Positions 17,422 through 23,938 of a DNA stretch of 64,000 nucleotides are shown here, one piece after another. Positions within the stretch are counted from its first letter, which is position 1. The number at the start of each line of letters is the position of its first letter. Position numbers and translations under genes: made by a program. The notes below the pieces were generated by a model. It worked only from the letters and a program-made list of their open reading frames with translations, was not told the DNA's origin and did no database searches. This DNA is from Caldimonas thermodepolymerans (GTDB lineage Bacteria > Pseudomonadota > Gammaproteobacteria > Burkholderiales > Burkholderiaceae_C): the NCBI RefSeq assembly GCF_015476235.1, contig NZ_CP064338.1, positions 3,720,001-3,784,000 of the forward strand, in the 5' to 3' direction.

Positions 17422-17437
17422 TAGATTCCAGAATCTA
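17422..17437. promoter_or_regulatory. 16-bp palindrome TAGATTC-CA-GAATCTA
   Basis: The sequence is a perfect 7-bp inverted repeat with a 2-base centre, partly nested with a TCCAG...CTGGA dyad. Size and symmetry fit a TetR- or IclR-type operator. Which regulator binds is unknown. Confidence 0.4.
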
Positions 17438-17668
17438 GAACTGGAGTCTGGCGAGGAAGAGGAGACGACCGCCCACCAAGGCGAGGAAAGAAGGTAGACC
17501 CGCAAGCCTTGCGCTGGCGGGGTGCGTCGTCACTTCGAGTTCGACGACCTAGGAGACAGCATGGAGAACTGCGGCACCCGAACCGGCTCGCACGTGCCCT
17601 GAACGGGGCCCGCACCAGCGATCCGACCGCACGCACCACGCGTTAAGAACGAATCATAGCAAAAGATT

Positions 17669-17680
17669 AGGGTTAACCCT
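17669..17680. promoter_or_regulatory. 12-bp palindrome AGGGTTAACCCT abutting a start codon
   Basis: This perfect palindrome ends one base before ATG 17682. Its left half (AGGG) is the only Shine-Dalgarno-like element for that gene, so a protein bound here, or the hairpin itself, would block initiation. Confidence 0.4.
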
Positions 17681-17681
17681 T

Positions 17682-18164
17682 ATGCAAATCAAAAAAACCA
17701 CATTCAACGCCCTCGCCGTTGTCGCAGGCATCGTGTTCACGGGCCTGATCTGGCATCACATGGCCACCAACCCCCGGTGGGAAGGAGACAAGGGTCCTGG
17801 CGTCGGCAAGCTGCCGCGCCAGATCGTCAACGGTTTCATCACCAAGGCCTATGACGAAGGCAAGGGTGCCGAAGCCGTCGAGCTGTACATGGAGAAGCGC
17901 ACCGTCGACCATGCGCCCGACGCGCTGGACCGCCAGAACGGCGAGCCGCTCAAGCGCGTGGTCCATCGCGTCGTCGCCGAAGGCCTCAACGTCGTGATCT
18001 GGCACTGCATCGAGCCCGCCCGCGGCGAGCCGGCCACCGAGGTCGTCGATTTCTTCAAGACCCGTGGCGGCCGGATCATCGAGCGCCATCGCGTCAAGTC
18101 CGTCCCGCTGGACACGCCGAACTGCCCGGCCTCGAAGGAATCGCAATTCACCGGCCTGAAGTGA
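17682..18164 (+). CDS. Membrane-anchored NTF2/SnoaL-like protein
   Basis: This protein has 160 residues. Residues 8-26 (FNALAVVAGIVFTGLIWHH) form one hydrophobic segment, so it is probably anchored in the inner membrane. The rest resembles the NTF2/SnoaL-like cone fold: IVNGFITKAYDEGKGAEAVELY, a conserved RVVAEGLNVVIWHC strand and EVVDFFKTRGGRIIERHRV, the usual ending of SnoaL-like proteins. Such domains can be isomerases, cyclases or ligand-binding proteins, and no catalytic assignment is possible. It is followed 56 bases later by a small membrane protein gene. The pair opens the plus-strand arm of the divergent promoter shared with the meta-cleavage operon. Confidence 0.6.
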   Translation: MQIKKTTFNALAVVAGIVFTGLIWHHMATNPRWEGDKGPGVGKLPRQIVNGFITKAYDEGKGAEAVELYMEKRTVDHAPDALDRQNGEPLKRVVHRVVAEGLNVVIWHCIEPARGEPATEVVDFFKTRGGRIIERHRVKSVPLDTPNCPASKESQFTGLK

Positions 18165-18220
18165 TCGGCATCACGCCCGATCCCGGTCCCGACCGATCCA
18201 CATACAAGATTGCCTGAAAA

Positions 18221-18766
18221 ATGACGACAACCACTGCCAACAACTCCGAGTACATCAAAGTCGACGGATGGTTCGCCGGCACGCTGCTGATCACCTTCTT
18301 CCGCACCTTCCTGGGCGGCTGGATGATCGTCGGCGGCCTCAACACCGTGCTGCCCTGGTTCGGCTTCTCGCACATCTTCCCGCAGCCGCTGGGCACGCTG
18401 CACCTGTCCAACGTCATGCTGGTGTCGATGCTCGAGACCGGCCTGATGAACTACGTGAAGGTGTTCGAGGTCATCGTGGGCGTGTGCCTGGTGTTCAACC
18501 GCTTCGTCCCGCTGGCCCTGCTGATCGGCCTGCCCATCGGCCTGGTGGTGTTCTACAACTCCATCGCGCTGAACTACCGCTATGAGCGCCTGTTCAGCTT
18601 CTACATGTCGGTGTGGTGCGTGTACATGAACATCATCCTGTGCTTCGCGTACATCAAGTACTACATCCCCATGCTGCGCTTCAAGACCCCGGTGGGCAAG
18701 CTTGAAGACCTGAAGCTCCTGGGCACGATCTTCAAGTCGGAAGAAGAGGCTTCCTCCTCTCGCTGA
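18221..18766 (+). CDS. Small integral membrane protein (DoxX-like), unknown function
   Basis: This 181-residue protein has about four hydrophobic helices: residues 17-45 (starting WFAGTLLITFFRTFLGG), 62-80, 84-115 (VFEVIVGVCLVF, then PLALLIGLPIGLVVF) and 125-150. The layout resembles DoxX-type proteins, though I recognise no diagnostic motif. The C-terminal 30 residues are charged and probably cytoplasmic. It follows the membrane-anchored NTF2-like gene and precedes a transporter gene. A role in handling a hydrophobic aromatic substrate at the membrane is only a guess from context. No strong ribosome-binding site is visible before ATG 18221. Confidence 0.6.
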   Translation: MTTTTANNSEYIKVDGWFAGTLLITFFRTFLGGWMIVGGLNTVLPWFGFSHIFPQPLGTLHLSNVMLVSMLETGLMNYVKVFEVIVGVCLVFNRFVPLALLIGLPIGLVVFYNSIALNYRYERLFSFYMSVWCVYMNIILCFAYIKYYIPMLRFKTPVGKLEDLKLLGTIFKSEEEASSSR

Positions 18767-18778
18767 CGCTTGGTCGCG

Positions 18779-18832
18779 CCACGCTGATCACTGACAATCC
18801 GCTTTCCCGTAACGGCCACGCGATCAGCGTGG
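18779..18832. terminator. Long-loop hairpin, possible terminator
   Basis: A perfect 11-bp inverted repeat (CCACGCTGATC at 18779-18789 and GATCAGCGTGG at 18822-18832) encloses 32 bases and is followed by CTTTCACGTTTCC. It lies between the membrane-protein gene and the transporter gene, close to the latter's start. It may be a terminator or a leader structure. Confidence 0.4.
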
Positions 18833-18859
18833 CTTTCACGTTTCCAAGCGTCCCTCCCC

Positions 18860-20248
18860 ATGACTGACTCCACCACCCGCAACGCCGACGACGCGAAGTC
18901 GCGTCGCCGCGCCATCATTGCCAGCTACCTGGGCACCACGCTCGAGTACTACGACTTCCTGCTCTACGGTGTTGCCTCGGCGCTGGTGTTCCCGAAGATC
19001 TTCTTCGTCTCGATGGACCCGCTGCTGGCGACGCTGTCGGCATTCGCGACGTTTGCCGTGGGCTACTTCGCGCGGCCGGCCGGCGCCATCGTGTTCGGGC
19101 ACTTCGGCGACATCATCGGTCGGCGTGCGGTGCTGGTGATCACCATGCTGATGATGGGCATCTCGAGCGTGCTCATCGGCCTGCTGCCCGGCTACGACCA
19201 GTGGGGCCTCGCCGCGCCGATCGCGCTGGTGGTGCTGCGCCTGGTGCAGGGCTTCGCGATCGGCGGCGAATGGGGCGGCGCGACGCTCATGTCGATGGAG
19301 CACGCCAAGCCCAAGGGCCGCGGCTTCGCGGTCAGCGTGGTGGCTTCCGGCGGCCCCAGCGGCGCCGTGCTCGGCACGCTGGTGATGACGCCGTTCTCGA
19401 TGCTGCCCACCGAGGCCTTCCTGAGCTGGGGCTGGCGCATCCCGTTCCTGCTCAGCGCGCTGCTGGTCGTCATCGGCCTGGTCGTGCGCAGCCAGGTCAG
19501 CGAATCCCCCGAATACGAAGCGGCGCGCAAGGCGCGTGCCGCCAAGCCGCGCAGCGCCAGCGAGGTGCTGCCGGTGGTGAAGGTGTTCCGCCACGCCTGG
19601 AAGGAAGTGCTGTCCGGCTTCATCGGCGGCCTGGCCCCGCTGGGCTTCGCCACCTTCGCCGCGGCCTTCCTGCTCAATTACGCGGTCTCCGCCGGTCACG
19701 CGCGGCCCAACGCGCTGATCGCGATGACGATCGCCAACTTCGTCCACATCTTCACGACCCCGCTGTTCGGCGCGATGTCCGACCGCCTGGGCCGCCGCCC
19801 GCTGATGATCTCCGGCGCCGTGCTCGGCATGCTGCTGATCTGGCCGATCTTCCTGCTCGTGGAGCACGGCGGCTTCTTCACGCTGGTGCTGGCGCTGCTG
19901 CTGGCCCTGCCGCTGGTGCAGGCGATGATGGGCGGCACCTACAACACCTGGATCAGCGAGAAGTTCGCCGCCGACATCCGCTACAGCGGCGTCGCGCTGA
20001 CCTTCCAGCTCGCCTCCACGCTCGGTGCCGGCCTGGCGCCGCTGGTGGCGACCAGCCTGCTGGCGGCCAGCGGCGGCCAGGACCCGCGCTGGGTGGCGCT
20101 ATTCTTCGGCGGCCTGTGCCTGGTCAGCTGCATCACCTACGTCTACAGCCGCGACAACGCGAACCGCACGCTGGCGGTGGTGACCGGCGAAGCCGCCCCT
20201 GCCGAGGCGCCGCCACCCGCGGGCGTGCCGGGCCAGGCGCGTTCCTGA
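18860..20248 (+). CDS. MFS transporter, metabolite:H+ symporter (MHS) family
   Basis: This 462-residue transporter has 12 predicted membrane helices. The MHS signature is present: GTTLEYYDFLLYGVASALVF at the first helix, RPAGAIVFGHFGDIIGRRAVL at the helix 2-3 loop, RLVQGFAIGGEWGGATLMSME in helix 4, and the equivalent SDRLGRRPLM loop in the second half. The family includes proton symporters for aromatic and dicarboxylic acids (ShiA, CitA, MopB). It lies inside the aromatic cluster and is likely to import one of its substrates. A downstream TetR gene starts 88 bases later. Confidence 0.92.
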   Translation: MTDSTTRNADDAKSRRRAIIASYLGTTLEYYDFLLYGVASALVFPKIFFVSMDPLLATLSAFATFAVGYFARPAGAIVFGHFGDIIGRRAVLVITMLMMGISSVLIGLLPGYDQWGLAAPIALVVLRLVQGFAIGGEWGGATLMSMEHAKPKGRGFAVSVVASGGPSGAVLGTLVMTPFSMLPTEAFLSWGWRIPFLLSALLVVIGLVVRSQVSESPEYEAARKARAAKPRSASEVLPVVKVFRHAWKEVLSGFIGGLAPLGFATFAAAFLLNYAVSAGHARPNALIAMTIANFVHIFTTPLFGAMSDRLGRRPLMISGAVLGMLLIWPIFLLVEHGGFFTLVLALLLALPLVQAMMGGTYNTWISEKFAADIRYSGVALTFQLASTLGAGLAPLVATSLLAASGGQDPRWVALFFGGLCLVSCITYVYSRDNANRTLAVVTGEAAPAEAPPPAGVPGQARS

Positions 20249-20336
20249 TGCACCATAATCTGGGCCGCGCCGCCACCCGCGGTGCCGGCCCCGATCGTTC
20301 ATTCCCCCTTCCGTTTCCGCAGATGCGAGGTAGTTC

Positions 20337-21047
20337 GTGACCGTCACCAGGAATGCCCCCCGCCGCGCCGGAGAGCACCGGACCAGTCCCGCCGTGCGTG
20401 AACGCATCCTCGCTGCTGCGTTCGAAGTGGTGTCCAAGTACGGCTACAACGGCACGACGGTCGCCAAGGTGGCGGCCAAGGCCGGCCTGCCCGTGGGCAG
20501 CGTGTACTGGCACTACGAGAACAAGGACCAGCTGCTGGTGGCGCTGATCGAGGACAGCTACGAGCGCTGGCACAGCCAGATCGGCCAGTACCAGCAGCCG
20601 CTGCCCGGCGAGACCTTCGAGCAGCATGTCTACCGCGTCTTCTGCAGCCCGGCCTCGCGCCCCTACTTCGCCGCCGACTTCTGGCGCCTGGGCGTGATCC
20701 TCAGCGTCGAGAAGTCGGTGCCCGAGCAGGCCGCGCGCAAGCGCTTCCTGAAGATCCGCGAGCTGCAGCGCGAGGAACTGACCTCCTGGTGGCAACGCAC
20801 GCTGCCGCCCGAGACGCTGGAAAAGGATCCCGAGCTGCCCAACCGCCTGAGCCGCTTCACGCTGGCGCTGCAGGACGGCAACGCGATCGCCGGGTCCTCG
20901 GGCGAATCGGTGGATGACTTCCACCGCATGCTGGCCGCCAGCCTCCTGCACCTGGCGCGCAACCCCTTGCTGGGCGACACGCCCCCCGCGCCGGACACGG
21001 CCTCGCGTCCGCGCACGGCGTCGCGCAGCCGCGCCTCGGCCGCCTGA
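20337..21047 (+). CDS. TetR-family regulator
   Basis: This 236-residue regulator has its helix-turn-helix at residues about 18-65 (RERILAAAFEVVSKYGYNG, TTVAKVAAKAGLPVGSVYWH), ending with the typical SVYWHYENKDQLLVAL. The remainder is the effector and dimer domain. The C-terminal 25 residues are rich in Pro, Arg, Ser and Ala and look disordered. GTG 20337 is the best start, with GAGGTAG 9 bases upstream. The regulated genes may be the transporter upstream or the porin downstream. The palindrome at 17422-17437 has the right form for a TetR operator, but nothing proves the link. Confidence 0.9.
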   Translation: MTVTRNAPRRAGEHRTSPAVRERILAAAFEVVSKYGYNGTTVAKVAAKAGLPVGSVYWHYENKDQLLVALIEDSYERWHSQIGQYQQPLPGETFEQHVYRVFCSPASRPYFAADFWRLGVILSVEKSVPEQAARKRFLKIRELQREELTSWWQRTLPPETLEKDPELPNRLSRFTLALQDGNAIAGSSGESVDDFHRMLAASLLHLARNPLLGDTPPAPDTASRPRTASRSRASAA

Positions 21048-21226
21048 CCACGCGCGCCCCCGAGGGGGCGCCACGCACGACCACCGCGCCTTGCGGCTTC
21101 GGGCCTGGCCCGTTGGCCCGGGGCGCGGTTTCCTTTTGCCCATTGGCAGCGGCATCGCGATGCGTGCACGCCACGAGGCATCGTGCGACCGGTCACGCGT
21201 GATCGCGGCGCCGCGTGACACGCTGC

Positions 21227-21251
21227 GAGATATGCGGGGCCCGAATACTAG
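21227..21251. promoter_or_regulatory. LysR-type operator candidate (TAT-N11-ATA)
   Basis: GAGATAT and ATACTAG are separated by 11 bases. This is the weakest of the four dyads, but its downstream flank AGAAAT matches the copy at 23812-23836 and its spacer also ends in CGA. It lies 178 bases before the porin start. Confidence 0.45.
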
Positions 21252-21303
21252 AAATCGCCCTTCTCGCCTTGCTGCACCTCAAGGCAGTCCACACACTCAC
21301 GCT

Positions 21304-21332
21304 GCAACTGCGACGTGCCCCGTCGCAGTTGC
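21304..21332. promoter_or_regulatory. 12-bp perfect inverted repeat in the porin leader
   Basis: GCAACTGCGACG, spacer TGCCC, CGTCGCAGTTGC. It could be an operator or an mRNA leader hairpin about 97 bases before the porin start. No T-run follows, so a rho-independent terminator is unlikely. Confidence 0.5.
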
Positions 21333-21428
21333 GCCTACGAGCGACCCACACGATCGGCACGCACCGATCGGGACCGTGAGCCGGTTCGCACGGACCGCAG
21401 CTCAGACAAATACGACACGGAGACCGAT

Positions 21429-22601
21429 TTGAAGTTCAAGAGTTTCAAGATCCTGGCCATTGCTGCGGCCTGCGCGGCGCCCGCCCTGGCTTCCGCCCAG
21501 TTCCAACTGGGCAGCGGGGTCGAGATGCGCATCTATGGTGTGGCCGACATCATGATGCAGCACTACCGCGCCGACGGCGACGGCGGCACGCACACCCGCT
21601 CGGTGGTGGACGCCGGTGGCCTGGGCAGCAGCCGTCTGGGCTTCCTGTTCACGAAGGAACTGGCCAACGGCATGAAGGCCGGGGTCCGCCTGGAAAGCGG
21701 CTTCAACACCGACAGCGGCCGCCTGGGCTCGACCGGTGGCTCCGCCGACCGTGTCTACAGCCGCCAGGCCTACGTCTCGCTGGCCGGCAGCTTCGGTGAA
21801 GTGCGCATGGGTCGCGTGCAGGGCCCGAGCTACCTGTACTCGCTGGACTTCGATCCGGCGCAGCTGGGCCCCTACGGCACGCAAGGCGCGCTGCTGATCC
21901 AGGGCTCCGGCACGCCCGGCACGCCGTCGCGCGCGCTCGACCCCAACGTCCCCGCGGGTTCGGTCGGCTTCATGATCAACCCGATCTCGCGCACCGACAA
22001 CACCATCCACTACCTGTCGCCCAAGTTCGGCGGGTTCTCGCTCCAGGCCTCGCATTCGCCGTCGGAATCGGTGGCGGGTGCCAGCAGCATGACCAACGCC
22101 TACCTGCGCTACGAGACGGGTGACTGGGCGTTCGGCTACGCGATCCACCACCTGGGCAACAACCGCCGCGGCGGCGCCGTCAAGACCACCGACGTGCTGG
22201 AGCACTCGATCGGCGTGTTCACCAAGGTGATCAAGGGCACCGACCTGGGCCTGACCTTCAGCTACAAGGACAAGACCAACCAGGCGGTGGACGCCAACGG
22301 CGACGTCGCCATCTCCAAGGCCGAGAAGGCGCTGATCCTGAGCGGCGTGACCCGACTGACCGAGGTCGACCACCTGCTGTACACCATCGGCCAGTACTTC
22401 AGCCCGCTGGACGACGCCGATGCACGCAGCGCGGCGCTGTACTACCGCCACTACATCGACCCGACGTTCGCGGTGTTCGCCGGCATCAGCTACCTGACCC
22501 AGGACGACAACTCGCAGATCCGTCCGAGCCCGAGCGCTCCCCGGGTGCGCGCCGGTGGCGACGTCACGACGTTCTCGGTGGGCGTGAACTTCCGCTTCTG
22601 A
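21429..22601 (+). CDS. Gram-negative general porin (outer membrane)
   Basis: This 390-residue precursor has a signal peptide (KFKSFKILAIAAACAAPALA, cleavage near ASAQ) followed by the betaproteobacterial porin pattern: VEMRIYGVADIMMQHY, SSRLGFLFTKELANGMKAG, RVYSRQAYVSLAGSFGEVRMGR, and a C-terminal FSVGVNFRF ending in the phenylalanine required for outer-membrane insertion. The start is TTG 21429, preceded by GGAG at proper spacing; a longer frame upstream would place non-secretory sequence before the signal peptide. It probably admits aromatic acids. Expression may respond to the LysR-type site in its leader. Confidence 0.92.
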   Translation: MKFKSFKILAIAAACAAPALASAQFQLGSGVEMRIYGVADIMMQHYRADGDGGTHTRSVVDAGGLGSSRLGFLFTKELANGMKAGVRLESGFNTDSGRLGSTGGSADRVYSRQAYVSLAGSFGEVRMGRVQGPSYLYSLDFDPAQLGPYGTQGALLIQGSGTPGTPSRALDPNVPAGSVGFMINPISRTDNTIHYLSPKFGGFSLQASHSPSESVAGASSMTNAYLRYETGDWAFGYAIHHLGNNRRGGAVKTTDVLEHSIGVFTKVIKGTDLGLTFSYKDKTNQAVDANGDVAISKAEKALILSGVTRLTEVDHLLYTIGQYFSPLDDADARSAALYYRHYIDPTFAVFAGISYLTQDDNSQIRPSPSAPRVRAGGDVTTFSVGVNFRF

Positions 22602-22648
22602 TCGCCCCGCAGCCCGGCGGCCCCGCCGCCGGGTGTTCCCCAAAAGCA

Positions 22649-22681
22649 GAAGAGCCGGCCGCTTGCGCGGACCGGCTCTTC
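22649..22681. terminator. Bidirectional terminator between convergent porin and DctP-type genes
   Basis: A 10-bp stem, GAAGAGCCGG (22649-22658) with CCGGCTCTTC (22672-22681), lies between the converging stops at 22601 and 22702. Short A- and T-containing flanks on both sides fit a bidirectional terminator. Confidence 0.7.
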
Positions 22682-22701
22682 GTCGTTCGGGCCTTGCGCT
22701 T

Positions 22702-23736
22702 TCAGCGGGCCTTCTGCTGGATGGCGTTGAGCTCCTGCTCGTACAGCGCCATCAGGCGCGCGTCGAACTTCGCTGCGTAGCGCTCGCGCACCGGGCGGGT
22801 CAGCGCCTCGAGCTTCTGGCGCTCGGCCTCGGGCAGTTCGGCGACCTTCATGCCCAGCTCCTGCAGCTTCGCGCGCACGCGCAGCGTGTCCTCGTGCACC
22901 CAGCGGCGCTGCAGCTGGCCCGCGTGCTGCGCGGCCTGGCGCAGCAGGTCCTGGTCGTCGGCGCTCAGCGACTGCCAGAACGGTGCACGCGCCACCAGCA
23001 CGATCGCGGCATAGGCGTGGTTGGTGAGGGTCAGCCACTGCTGCACTTCATGGAACTTGCCGGCGATGATCTGCGCCTCGGTGTTGTCCTGGGCGTCGGC
23101 GCGGCCGGTCTTGAGCGCCTCGTAGACCGGCTTGAACAGCATCGGCACCGGCGTCGCGCCCAGCGCGCCGTAGACGTCCGAGAAGAACGGCTCGGGAATC
23201 ACGCGGAACTTCAGGCCCTGGAAGGCCGCGGCGCTGTCCAGCGGCGCCTTCGACGAGGTCATCTGGCGCATGCCGCTTTCCCACCAGGCGGTGCCGACCA
23301 GGCCGTGCTCGGGCAGGCGGTTCAGCAGCGCGGTGCCGAAGCGGCCGTCCAGCAGCGCGTGCGCCTGGGCTTCATCCTTGAGCGTGAACGGGAAATCCAG
23401 CACGCCGAAGGCCGGCTCCAGCGGCGCCAGCCCCGTGACCGACACCAGCATCAGGTCGGGCACGCCCTCGCCACCACTGCGCAGCGCGGCCATCTGCTGG
23501 CCCGGCCCGCCGGGGATCGTGTCGGTGCGCACCTTCGCGCGCAGCCGCCCGCCGCTGAGCCGGGCCACGCGGTCCGCGAAGGCCTGCAGGCCGCGGCGCA
23601 CCGGGTGCTCGGCCGGCAGGTAGGAGCGAAAATCCGCCACCTCGAACTCGCGCACGGCTGCCGGGCCGGCGGCCAGCGCCGGGCCGCCCGCCATCGCCAG
23701 CGCCACGGCCGCGAGCATCTTTCTTCTTTTGAGCAT
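22702..23736 (-). CDS. TRAP transporter substrate-binding protein, DctP family
   Basis: This 344-residue periplasmic receptor has a signal peptide (MLKRRKMLAAVALAMAGGPA, cleavage after ALA). Family features include EVADFRSYLPAEHPVRRGLQAFAD, the conserved arginine region GLKFRVIPEPFFSDVYGALGATPVPM, and ALKTGRADAQDNTEAQI. I chose ATG 23736, with AAAGGAG 6 bases before it; two codons upstream is another ATG that overlaps this site. No DctQ/DctM membrane genes are adjacent, so the partner transporter lies elsewhere. It is divergent from the MmgE/PrpD gene, and a LysR-type dyad sits between them. Confidence 0.9.
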   Translation of the reverse strand: MLKRRKMLAAVALAMAGGPALAAGPAAVREFEVADFRSYLPAEHPVRRGLQAFADRVARLSGGRLRAKVRTDTIPGGPGQQMAALRSGGEGVPDLMLVSVTGLAPLEPAFGVLDFPFTLKDEAQAHALLDGRFGTALLNRLPEHGLVGTAWWESGMRQMTSSKAPLDSAAAFQGLKFRVIPEPFFSDVYGALGATPVPMLFKPVYEALKTGRADAQDNTEAQIIAGKFHEVQQWLTLTNHAYAAIVLVARAPFWQSLSADDQDLLRQAAQHAGQLQRRWVHEDTLRVRAKLQELGMKVAELPEAERQKLEALTRPVRERYAAKFDARLMALYEQELNAIQQKAR

Positions 23737-23811
23737 GCACATCTCCTTTGGTCTTGGGGCCGGCCATTCTGGGTGAGTGCCGCCCCCGCCACAACGCGCG
23801 TGCACACATGC

Positions 23812-23836
23812 CTGCTATGTGCTGCGCGAATAGCAG
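23812..23836. promoter_or_regulatory. LysR-type operator (perfect CTGCTAT-N11-ATAGCAG)
   Basis: The perfect 7-bp dyad CTGCTAT/ATAGCAG with an 11-base spacer is the best of the four copies. It lies 76 bases from the DctP-type start and 103 bases from the MmgE/PrpD start on the other strand, so it can serve both. Confidence 0.75.
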
Positions 23837-23938
23837 AAATGAGGCGCCTTGTCTTGTCCTGCCTTGCCGGGCTGTCCATAGTCTGCGGGCCCATCGGCAC
23901 ACCGCACGTCACACAGCAAAGACAACAGGAGTTCCCCC

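Larger units (their letters stand above)
17171..17681. promoter_or_regulatory. Divergent promoter region between the meta-cleavage operon and the NTF2-like gene
   Basis: This 511-base stretch has no gene. It is less GC-rich than its surroundings, as expected of a regulatory region. It contains the LysR-type dyad at 17340-17364, a 16-bp palindrome at 17422-17437 and a 12-bp palindrome at 17669-17680. No convincing sigma-70 pair could be fixed by eye. Confidence 0.6.
21048..21428. promoter_or_regulatory. Porin leader region with two strong hairpins and a LysR-type site
   Basis: The 381 bases between the TetR gene and the porin hold no gene. They contain a LysR-type dyad (21227-21251), a perfect 12-bp inverted repeat with 5-base spacer (21304-21332) and a 7-bp inverted repeat with 6-base spacer (21351-21370). 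GGAG at 21419-21422 is the porin ribosome-binding site. Confidence 0.6.
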
